A DNA stretch of 64,000 nt from Macrocystis pyrifera (lineage: Eukaryota > Sar > Phaeophyceae > Laminariales > Laminariaceae): positions 12,728,528-12,792,527 of the forward strand of contig JASSKH010000005.1 of the NCBI GenBank assembly GCA_031763025.1, read 5' to 3'. A program made the translations under genes and the position numbers. How positions within the stretch are numbered: position 1 is the first letter of the stretch; the number at the start of each line of letters is the position of its first letter. Shown in pieces: positions 1 to 11,400 of this stretch. The notes under the pieces were generated by a model. That model ran no database searches. It was not told where the DNA came from and saw only the letters and a list, made by a program, of their open reading frames with translations.

Positions 1-964
1 AATTCTGGCTGGCGGGGTCTTCCTTGAGGGGATTGAGGAACCACCCACTATTTTCTTACAGTTGCTATTCGTGGTGTGCTTAATATATAGTATATAGTAT
101 ATAGTATATAGGCTACGGGGTTGCTCATCAGCTTTTTGAGCTTTCGTTTTTTTTTTCTGCAAAAAGAATGGTGCACTGGGTATACCACGCTAGACCTGGA
201 CTAGGAGTAAGACAGACAGCCTCGTAATCTACCCGCATGCTGCAATTTACCCGAACATCCGAACTGGTGTACTCGTATACGAGTGTAAAAAAAAAAAAAA
301 CCAAAAACAAAAACAAAGTATCCGTGCGTGGTGACCGCTGTCCATCGCAACAGATGGCCTAAAAGATCTCAACGTCCATATCCCAACATTATCAACCCCA
401 GTTTTTTGGGTCAGGTACTAGTAATATTAATATCAATAGTCTAATAGTGTACAGTTCCTTGCTGTACGTATATTTCGTGATGTACCTACACGTACCCATT
501 CGTGACCACAGGCACGATTTCTGGGAAGTGAGCCAATGTGCGAACATCATCATCAGATATATACGCTATACACGGAGTTGTTCATCGTGCTCTAGAAGTT
601 TGTCATATTTTCTTGAAAAAACAGTTACTGGGTGAGGACCTACAGTAGTCTACTACTACTGTCTGTAGTATAAAAGCTTCCCAGAAAAACAAGGAGCCTC
701 GGAAGAAAAGTAGACGCAACCCCACCGTCGTATCATGCGCCTCGGTGAGAGCGCTATTCATAGCGATCATGCAAGCGCGGCGAGCGGAGCGACAATAGTG
801 GAAAGCCACCTGCCGGTCGGCACCTCAGTCTGCAGCAGTAGTCCGGATAGAAGGAACAAATTTCAGAGGGTTTCCACAAAAACACTAGTAGATGGAAGGC
901 GTGTTTGTGGTTGGGAAAAAAAAAAACGGGTGCTCCCAAGCCAAAGCGCAAGATGCTAAATATG
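1..964. other. Left edge, no coding signal; last visible intron of the DUF155 gene
   Basis: No exon of the upstream-reading (minus strand) DUF155 gene or of any other gene could be supported here. A short TATATAG repeat lies at about 80-113. The final exon of the DUF155 family, which normally encodes a conserved Leu-Glu-Trp motif and membrane helices, was searched for on the minus strand and not found, so it should lie beyond base 1. Confidence 0.5.
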
Positions 965-1647
965 CACCTGTGTTGCACTGCCCACTAAAAAAATCTGATA
1001 TTGTCAAAAGTCCCGACAACAAAGACACTGGAAGCGCGTCTGCCGCCGTTTTTTTTACGAGGACTTTTCGTTTTTCTGCTCCAGCTCCGAACGTTTCTAT
1101 CGAGCCAAAATTTGGCAGGGTAGGTATGAGCTCCTTGGTGCACTCCCGGTGAGTGTACCAAAGCGACAGTACTTTTCGTGTCCTGCTTCGGGGCGGATCT
1201 CGTCGCTGAAGTTTGAAAATGTGGTTCCAGGAGCTTGAATTTTAGGTTTCTTGTACTGTAGCAAAGTTTATTTTTCTGCCGTAGAACGAGAAGGACGAAC
1301 GTCGACTTCTGGGTCTGGGTCCCTCCTGCTCGTTCTACAGCAGAAAAATAAACTTTGCTACAGTACAAGAAACCTAAAATTCAAGCTCCTGGAACCACAT
1401 TTTCAAACTTCAGCGACGAGATCCGCCCCGAAGCAGGACACGAAAAGTACTGTCGCTTTGGTACACTCACGGGAGTGCACCAAGGAGCTCATATCCGGTC
1501 TGCCAAATTTTGGCCCGCAAGGAACGGTCGGGGTTGAGCAGAAAAACGAAATGTCCTCAGGAAAAAAAAACGGCGGCAGACGTGCTTCCAGTGTCTTTGT
1601 TGTCGGGACTTTTTTTTGTGGGTTTTGTGGGCAGTGCAATACAGGTG
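965..1647. mobile_element. Large foldback (inverted-repeat) element
   Basis: Two arms of about 325 bp, 965-1290 and 1323-1647, are near-perfect reverse complements around a ~35-bp centre. The ends read CACCTG and CAGGTG. The flanks carry TAAATATG (957-964) and AAAATATG (1648-1655), an 8-bp target duplication with one mismatch, or a 7-bp perfect one. No transposase is encoded, so this looks like a non-autonomous foldback or MITE of hAT/Mutator type, judged only from duplication length. It sits in the last intron of the DUF155 gene. Confidence 0.75.
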
Positions 1648-2354
1648 AAAATATGATCAAGCGTGCGGGACTCTGTACGCCTATGGTATACGTGCCGGGT
1701 GGTGGTGTACGAGGAGGGGCTGTTTGAGATGGCATTGGGCTGCAAGTGCTCGAAAACAACGTCATCCGAAAACCAAGAGTGCTCAGCATTGCGAGTCCGA
1801 CAGCTGGTGCTCTGCGCCTCAAGGCGAGCGCTAACGCACGGGCGGAGACGCCGTTTGTATCTATCTGTGTATCGTTCAACATAAAAAGCATGGCACAGCT
1901 TGATGAGGCGAGAACAAAACGGAGGCAGCACAGCAAACCGACCAAAAACCAAACTAAGCGAAGCGAAAAGTAAAAAAAAAAAAAAAAAAAATCGAAAAGT
2001 AACCAAACGTAACGAAAAGAAACAAAAACGAAAGGCAACGGGAAGTCAGACTGTAGTATAGAAGTGACGAAACGTAACCAAGAATAACGTTAAGTAACGT
2101 GAAGTAACGCAACGCAACGAACGAAACGCAACAAAGCGAAATGAAACGTAACGTAAAAAAAACAAAATCAAACGTAACGAACGCATCGGAACGTTACGTC
2201 ACGAAACGAAACGAAACAAAAACGAAACCAACATGAATGAAACGAAAAATTACGAACAGAAAAAAACGAAAAGTAGCGAAAAAAACACATCGAAAAGACA
2301 AACGTAAGCGTACATGTAACAGAGACTCGCGCAGCGGACGTCACCGTCACTAAC

Positions 2355-2466
2355 CTCTTCTGGTTGTGGAGCATCTCGATGAAAAAGTTCGTGTTCTGCT
2401 GCAGCATGTTCAGCTTCGACTCGATCGTGCGGAGGCGGCTGTCCATCTCGAACTCTTCTCGAAGGC
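2355..2466 (-). CDS. DUF155 gene, exon 8 (last one inside the window)
   Basis: The exon has 112 nt, with acceptor TCGGGCAG and donor AG|GTTAGTG. It encodes GLREEFEMDSRLRTIESKLN and MLQQNTNFFIEMLHNQK, the conserved coiled coil just before the missing membrane exon. The open phase (two bases) predicts a Ser or Arg next. Confidence 0.85.
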
Positions 2467-5400
2467 CTGCCCGAGCATTGGACAACGCCGAGGTGATTCG
2501 CGTCCAGGCATCGAGCGCGTGCGGGGACAAGGACAACGGAAAAAGGGCACGGGAAAGGGCAAGGGAGCGAGAGCGAATGACTAAATTCGGCTCGAACAAA
2601 CTTGATCCCTTTTTCAATTTACACCTGCACTCACATTTTGGGCATAAAGTGCCCCAAGCCCAATCCAACCCTAACCTCAACTCCAATCCCAACCTCAAGC
2701 CCAACCCCAATCCTAGTCTCAACCCCAACTTCAATCTTGACCTCAACTCTGACCTCAACCCCAACTCCAATCCCAACCTCAGCCCCAACCCCAAACCCAA
2801 CCCCAATCCCTGGCCAACCTCAAACCCAACCCTAACTCCAACCCGAACTCCAACCCAACCTAAATCCCAACCCAACCTCAAACTCAACCCGAACTCCATC
2901 CCCAACTCCAACCCTAAACCCCAACCCCGACTCGAACCCCAAATACAACCCCATTCCCAATCCCAACCTCAAACCCAACCCTGACCCCAACTCCAACGCC
3001 AACCCAACCACCACCAACTCCAACTCCAACCCTGACTCCAACTCCACCTCCGACCCCAAACCCAAACCCCATTCACGCCCAGCCCACCCGCCCACTGAAC
3101 GCGGCGCAACAGACGGTCCTCCCTCTCCTTTCCTCTTCTCTCCTGCCCTATCCTCACCCTCCCAGACGTAGTTGCAGTCCTTGTCCTTCCACGCGGCTTC
3201 CGACCTCTCCAACACTCCCAGCTTGGAGATTACGTCCGTCCTAACCGTGTTGTTCTTGGCCACCAGCTGGAACAGCTCCTTCTTTTGGGCGTCGGTGAAC
3301 TTTCCCTATGATGGTGGAGGCGGGGGCGGCGGTGGGAGGGGGGGGGGGGGGGGTGTACTCGATAGGAGATACGCACTCGATCTCATGCATGGCCGTACTC
3401 TTATGACCATAGACCCTCGCATCCCTACAATGCCGGGACGGAGCGCGTCGGGTTTTCACCGACCAGGCAGACATTGCTGTGCACCAAGCTCGAAGCGCCG
3501 TGAGGTGTTGGGCGAGTCGCATGAAGGGTGAGCTGCATCCTGCTCAGAACCGCTTTAGAGGCGGATTTTCTTGCATATGGATGACAGCATCAATGGGTGG
3601 GGGGGTTAGGAGGTGGGCGCGGGGGCAAGGCAAGAAAGAAATAATGGACTGTATACCTGTTATTGGGATGCGGCAGTGTTCTACACTATGACCCAAAATA
3701 TAAGGATCTTTTGGATTGAATATTTATATGCCAACGGTCCCTATATTTCAGGTCAGAGTGGGTATATATCGTAGCGGTTCGCCAGACAGATCACCAGACT
3801 GCCGACGAGCAGGAGAAGGAGCAAGAAAAACGAAAAACGAACACAACCACACCCACGCGAGCGCAAAAAAAAAGGTTTAGGGTCGTTCGTGTTTTGGGTG
3901 CCACGCGCGCACACACAACACATCAACGGAGAGCACGCGATGGGTGACCCCCCCCCCCCCCCCCCCCCCCCGCGGGCGCGCGCCGTTCCCCCCTCCCGCT
4001 TGCGTGTGCGAAAAACATTTAGGTGGAGCAGGCGAAAACAAAAATTGAAGACCGTTTGCGCCAAGCGACAGGCGGCGTTTTCGGTTGGGGGAGAGGGGGG
4101 GAGTGTGTGTGTGTGTGTGGGGGGGGGGTGTACTCATTATCATGCATGGCCGTAGTCGTAAGACCATAGACCCTCGCATCCCTACAAGGCCGGGACGGAG
4201 CACGTCGGGTTTTCATTGACCAGGCAGATATTGCTTGCACCAAGCGCGAAGCGCCGTGAGGTGTTGGGCGAGTTGCATGAAGGATGAGCTGCATCCTACT
4301 AAGAACCGCTTCAGAGGCGGACTTTCTTGCATATGGATGACAGCATCAATGAATTGATTTCTTTTCTGGTGTGGCCACTTCCAGAGACAGCAATGGGTTT
4401 ACTATGTAACTGCCTCGCCTCACCATATACACACTACGTGATACGACCATCCCCCTTGTGCGGAGTGAAGGTTCTCCCCGCACGAAAATGATCTAACTCG
4501 ACCGCCAGCCGTGTGCGTGTGGGGAGGGTTACTCCAGTATGTTGGTACTTTAATTCTTGTGGTCTCACCGTCTTCTCGACGCCGCTGTTGATGGCGACGA
4601 ACTTGTCCATCATGGAGTCGACCTGATCACCGTAGTGGTCCAGGGCTACAGTCTAATTCACGCCGTCCCCCCCCCCCCCCCCGCCCACAAAAACAAAAAA
4701 GCAACCAAACCAAACGAAAACAAAGACAGACAGAACACACCCAAACAAAAAGGCGGGAGGGAGGGAAAGGAGGGAGGGACGCAGAGAGAGAGATACTTCA
4801 GTTTTTTTTCTATGTAAAATGCCGTTTGCTCGTACGCAAGACATCCCATTATTTCGCTGAACGATGAAACACCCGCGAACAAGTGCAAAACCGCAAAACA
4901 CAGCAAGCGGTAAGGTAATAACGCCGTGGGCAAGGACACCGACGAACATCTCTTATTACTCTTAGCCGGGAATATATGTGCCGCTCTTGGCCGGGAGTAT
5001 ATGTGCCGCTCTTGGCCGGGAATATATGTGCCACTCTTGGCCGGGAATGTATGTGCCGCTCTAGGCCGGGAATATAATGCCGCTCTTGGCCTGGAATATA
5101 GTGCCGCTGTTGCCCGGGAACATAGTGCCGCTCTTGGCCGCTCTTGGCCGGGAATATAATGCCCTATTGCACAATTATTATAACATTAATGTAAACCAGG
5201 CAGTAAGTTCCCGGCGAGAGTGGTATGTTACTGTTATTAACCCTCTGGCACAAAAAAAAAAAAAAATAGGACAAGAAACAAAACGCAACGTATGGTATTA
5301 TCAAACCACCATATTTCGAGTACATTGCGTCAACAGGAGCAGATATCGTAGCTTGAGCGCGCAGCAACACGAGCAGGGTCTGTAGGGGGTCATGCTGCCT

Positions 5401-8400
5401 GCGCCCCCACGTCGAACGATATTCCCTGCATTGTAGGTCCATTCAGACTACCAAGTCTGTATGTATATAACCCTACATCACCCACCAACCAAGCAGTGGT
5501 CGACAGCCAAAATGCCGTACAGTGATAATCGTCCTTTTTTTTGTCTTCATTTTTCTCCCAATCTAAAGTCACGCAAAATACAAAAGCCCGACATCCCACA
5601 ACGTAGGTACATACCTATCCTTTCTCGGGACCCAGACAAGGGGGGGGGGGGGGGGTACTAACTTCAACTACCGCACAGGTCCATAGTATATAGGCCCAAA
5701 AGAAGCCCGAGTCACCCACATTGGTGCGTTGTTTCTCAAAAACCACGGCCTGAATCGAAAATGTTGTCCGTTTCAAATACACGGTTGATGATGGACTCTC
5801 CATCGATGCTACATTCGTATTCCTCATATAATATAATCGGAAAAAACTTCTTTCTCCCCGTTTTGGGCCTATATATATATATATATATATTTATTTATTT
5901 TTCTTAAATGAAGAAAAACGCCAAGAAATCCCACCCCACCGATCGTTTTTTTCCCCATTACGTATTTATATGACCCATCATTTTGTTTGTTGAAAAAAAA
6001 AAAAATTTAAAAATCGTGAACTAAAAAAATTGTTCAGAAGTTCCACCCCCCACTGGTTTGTTTTTTCATCACGTACGTATCATGCAACATGGTTTGTGTG
6101 TGAATGACCTCTTTAGGATTGTGGTGTCGTTTCGTCTTGTTGTCGCCATGCTTTCCCCACTCATGTATCGGTAAATCGTGCGAAATTGATTCGCACACAG
6201 CAGCGCCGTAAGGGAGGAGGCGGAGCGGGGGGGGGGGGGGGGGGGCGTACTCATTTGTTGCTTGCATTAGTCAGTTGACCATGGACCACGCATCCCTTTC
6301 GAGACGGAGGGGGGGTGTATTCATTTATCATGCATGGCCGTAGCCGTTTGACCATAGACCCTGGCATCCCTGCAATGCCGGGACGGAGCACGTCGGGATT
6401 TCGCCGACCAGGAAAACCTTGCTCGCACCCCCCGCGAAGCGCCGTGAGGTGTTCGGCGAGTCGCATGAAGGCTGAGCTGCATCCTACCGAGAACCGCTTG
6501 TGAGGCGGACTTGCGTATGGATGACAGCTTCAATGAGCGAGGGCGTACTCATCTGCTGCTTGCCTTAGTCACTTGACCATTGACCACGCATCCCTTTCGA
6601 GACGGAGCCCTGTTTTCAACTCCTAATATGGACACCTCCAACAATTGGGCGCTCATTACGTTATTTCCATATATAACGTAGAGTTTTTTTGCAGCACCGC
6701 AAAGGGGGGGGGGGAACTACCGTTTCGGAATGGATGTAGCCCCAAAGCTCCCAGACACCTTGGCGCCCGTCGCGCCGGGTTGAGTGCAAAACGTTTAAAC
6801 GCACCTGGCCAAGGACGGTCCCAATGATGGTGATATGGTTCACGTCTAGTTCTCTTAAAGTCGTGCAGTCCGGTTCAAGCCTGGTCCGATTGGCCGTTTC
6901 GAAGGATATCGGTGTGCGGAGAGTAGGGGGTGGGGGGGGGGACGGGGGACAGGGGGACAGGGGGGGGGGGGGGGGGGGGGGCGTACTCATTTTGTTGCTC
7001 GCCTTAGTCAGTTGATCACGACACCAAGCCCGCTCGTTCCCAAAAGCCACACACCACCACCACCCAACACCAACCCCACCAACAACAACACCAACACCAC
7101 AACAAACAACAACACACAACACCACCACCACCAACAACCACCAACACACAACACCAACACCAACACACAACAACCACACCAACCACCCACCAACAAACAA
7201 CACAAACCAACACCACACAACACAACCAACAACCAAACACCACACACACACCAACAAACACACCACACACACAACACAACACACACACACAAACAACCAA
7301 ACCAACAACAAAACCAAACACCAACACCAACACAAAACCAACACAACAACAACACCAACCAACACCAACAAAAAACACAAACAACCCAACAACACACACA
7401 CCACCACCCACACAACCAACACAACACACAACACAAAACACACAACACACACCAAACAACCAAAACACACCAACACCAACACCAGTTGGAATACCAACAG
7501 TGTTTTACCATATGTTTTGTCGTGCACCTATATAGCACATAGGCTTTGGGATTGGTCATCGGGTTGTACTCCTAGCCTTTCTCAAAATCAGTTTTGGGTG
7601 AGGTACAGAGCTTCTATACTATAATCAAGTCAGGAGCTTCGGGAAAATATTATTGTAGGTGCTACCCTTATGAAACATAGGAGCTCCTATACTACAATCA
7701 AGTGGGGAACCTCGGAAAAAAAAGCAGGTGCTACCCCTATAAGGCATGAGAGCTCCTATACTATAATCAAGTCGGGAGCTTCGGGAAAATATTATTGCGG
7801 GGGACCATAGTAAGCAGGACCAAAAGTTGTTAGTCAAAATAGGTAAATATATAGGTTTTTATGCATACCATAGGTCCTACTAACTATGGACCCCCTCAAT
7901 AGGTGCTGCCCCTGTAAGGCACAAGAGCTCCTATACTATAATGAAGTGAACAGCCTCGGAAAAAAAATAGGTGCTGCGTCGACCGTAGCAGGCATCTCCA
8001 ACACCCCACCGACTCCTGTTTTTCCAACAAAAACAAACAATACGTGAGTTTTCCTCCTTTTTCAGTAGCTGTTTATGAACCACCGACGTTGAAAACGACG
8101 CCGTCGCCCCTTGCGTATACCAAGGTACATAGGAAGGCAAACAACGCCATTACAAAGTCACAAGATGTATTAAAAAAACGAAATCACCGAAAACAAAATC
8201 ACCGCGCCTGATATAATAGTCGCTCCCCCGACCCGACCTACACACCTCGCGGGCTCGGGCAGCGTGGACCACAAGACTACGCCATGCGTTTCCGTCTTGA
8301 TTCCTTCTGGGGGAATCTCGTTCTCTCCGTACAGAAAGTCTCGCTGCCGCTTCAGGTGGGCCTGGTCGAACCATCGGCACGGGGCAGGGTGAATTTTAGA

Positions 8401-11400
8401 ATGGAGAGGGCGCGGGGAGGGGGGCGGCATGCGAGGATGCGATGAGGGGGCACGAGGGGGAGAGAGCCAACTACGCGGTGGGGAATCAATCGCGTGTTCT
8501 CGGGCGTGCTCGCTCGTGCGCGCGCTCGTTTCCATCGGTCAGTCCCAGCGACAGCAGCTACTGCTGTAGTCTACATGTGCGATGGTGGCGGCGTTTGCCG
8601 GTCGGAATCCATCAAATAAAAGCACATGATACTAAAAACAAAAAAACGAAAAACAAAAAAAAAGTGTATTCACAAAAAACACAACACGAAAAAAAAAAAA
8701 AAAGGTGCGTCATTCTTTCTCGGGATTGCTACGTCATCGTCCTCGTCCCCCCCGTGTCATCGAAGGAAATTGGACCAGCCAGAATGCCATAGCATCCGCG
8801 TTTCGAGATTTCCCCTGCTTCTCGTATAATGAAAAATATCTCCTCTGCCTACACACTCCGATGAAATTCGCCCCGCTGTCCCTCCGCCGCTTCCCCCCCC
8901 GCCGACTCCCAATTCCACCCACCTCCTGCTGGTGCTGGTTAAAATGCAAGAAAATTACGCTGCCGTAATCGAAAATGACCACGTAGCTGCCGGCGTCTCG
9001 CACCCTCCCGTTCCCAAACCCGCCGCGCTGGTCAGAGCGAGAGGTCCCTCCCGGCTCCCACATATCCCACGCCCGTGCCTGGTAGGCCGGGCTGTCTACG
9101 GTGAAAGCGGGGGGAGCAACGAAAGGGCGTGGACCGGAATCCTCGGGCATTTTCGATCCCTGTGATTGATAGGCAAAGGCGGGCAGTAGTAAAAGGTGAA
9201 AGGGTAGCGAGGGGGGGGGGGGGGGGGGAGGGGGGGGGGGGGGGGGGAGGATAACGTTAGGCCGCGCCTTTACAAAAAACGGTGGGGGTCTCTTCGCCAG
9301 CAATAAAAAAAACGGCGGGGTTTTCAAGGGGGTCGCCAGCAAGGAAGAAAGCAAGTGCAAGGGTTTCGAGGGCAGGGGAGAGGGGGCGTAGCATCACAGC
9401 CCTTTGGTTCCATTTCACGGGGCAAAAAAAATAGGTCGAAAGTATTTTCTGGCGTGTTTCACAGACGGCTTTTCGCGGAAGCCGAAGATTACATGAACGT
9501 GCGCGACGCCCGAAAACGCCTCGTACCTCACGCTATTTGCGTGCTGCCAGCAGAACATCGTCCCGTACCTGAACTCGAAGCGGCTCGCAGCAGCTCCGAA
9601 ACACCCCATTACGAACAGCTCGCCAAACTCACTCCGCCAGAATCACCCTGCCCTCCTAAAACGCCTCCTGCTATTAACCGTAGCACACCAAGGCGCCGCC
9701 ACTGTCGGAGGCGTTTCACCAACGCTGTGTGCACGCACGACTCGCGTTTACACACCGCCGATTTTTTTTTAACACATTTCTAATTTAATTTTCTACCACT
9801 AATATTAATACTCCAAAGCACTGGAGAAGGATTTAGAGCCCCAACCAAAATATTTAGTACATGTAGCATTTTGCTCCCCCAAGAAAATGTATGGGTGTAT
9901 CTGTAAACGGTTATAAGCTCGTTTTTTAAAGCGACCTCCCCTCCCTCACCGACGCGGTCCGTCCGCCACCGGTGGCGCGTTCCAAAAATCTCACCTTCGA
10001 CAGGTCCCGCAAGACCTGGTCGAAGCCACCCGAGGGGTCGCGGGGTATAGGGTAGCCTCCGTCGAAGCAGTTCGGGTCCAGCGGCGGCCCGACGACGACG
10101 CAGTGCTTCTCGAAACTTCGGGGGAAACCCGCGTACAGCCTCTGAGAGCGCGACGAACGAATGGGGGGTTTCGACAGAGGAGAGAGGAAAAGTCGGAGGG
10201 AGTACTTGGCGAAACGGTTGAAGCGGTCGACAGAACGCTTGGTGAAACGGTTTGCAGAAATGGTTGGCGAAACGGTTGACGGTTTGGTTCCGATTTTCGG
10301 AGTGGTTGTTGCCACGCTCGGGACATTTGTTTGTTTTGTTCCTTTCAGAACTTAGGTTGGACGCACGGACGGTGTAGTTCAGCTCAAAGAGCACCGAGCA
10401 TAAGTCGCCTCCCGTGTGGCGATGACGTGTCTCAGGCCATGGCACAGCAACAGGTTTATCAAGACTCAAGACGATATCGAGACAGGACTCTAGACCGAGC
10501 AAATACTCGTAGCAGTTAATGACGATGGTGACGATGATCGACGCTGTCAATTTTTTTATAGTAGCAACCTTAGCTCATAAAAATTATAGCCTGTGGTCAC
10601 AAATCAGGCTCAGCGCCCCGCAGGAAGAAAACCACCGCCACGCACGGCACCGTTGCTTTCGCGTGTTGTGCGCGTGCGTGCATCACCTCACTCGGCGGAA
10701 AAGCCTAGTTCCGCGCTCTTGTCGGCGTGAGTGGGTTAAAGCAGCTTGGGATAAAAACATGTACATGCCAGGTATGTGCCAGATACAAAGGTAAATCTCA
10801 ACGGCAATACCACAAAGATACTGCATAAGTTCCGCGCTGTTTCAATGGAAGTCCCGCAACTTGGTTGGGAGCGTCGGCCATATCGATCGACACCTCGCGC
10901 CACACGGTACGCACACCTTCCTCGCCTGCGGACGCCAATTTCGTTCTGTAGTACTGCTACTACTACTACTACTACTACTACTATGTTGTTGCTGCTGCTG
11001 GTCTGCTGCTGTGTTGCTGCTGTGTCGCTACCAGTGCTACCACCGTGTCCGCTTTACAAGGCAAACTTGGGCAAGACATGCGTACAACGTTGTCCTGACA
11101 CGCGTGCAGTCTAGGCGTACCGATACTGTCACCATACTGGTACAATCTGTACCCGCCGGCAGCTTGTTCCGGCGGACGATGTAAATGGCAAACAAAAGGC
11201 TAAAATAAGGCTTGCAGTGTCACGAACACGAACTCGTTCGTGTGTGCCAGGTGTTTTATACAACGCGCTTCGCGCAGCGGGCGGTTCCGCCCGCTACGCT
11301 CGCTCACGAGAAAGAATTAAACGGAATATATGGTCCAAACAATTAGGTGCAAACAGGCGACTTGCAAATGCCAAGAGCTCCATGCTCCATCCAGGAAAAC

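Noticed and set aside
2364-2984. Long plus-strand frame rich in Pro and Asn
   Set aside because: It is the translation of the CCCAAC hexamer tract and overlaps DUF155 exon 8 antisense; no domain.
7012-7559. Long frames on both strands (Thr/Asn/Pro on plus, Val/Cys/Trp on minus)
   Set aside because: Produced by the A/C-only tract, in which stop codons are rare on the plus strand and largely impossible on the minus strand.
9415-9660. Minus-strand exon candidate with FGELFVMGCFGAAASRFEFR
   Set aside because: It lies within the intron between DUF155 exons 2 and 3, which already join in phase without it; no family similarity.
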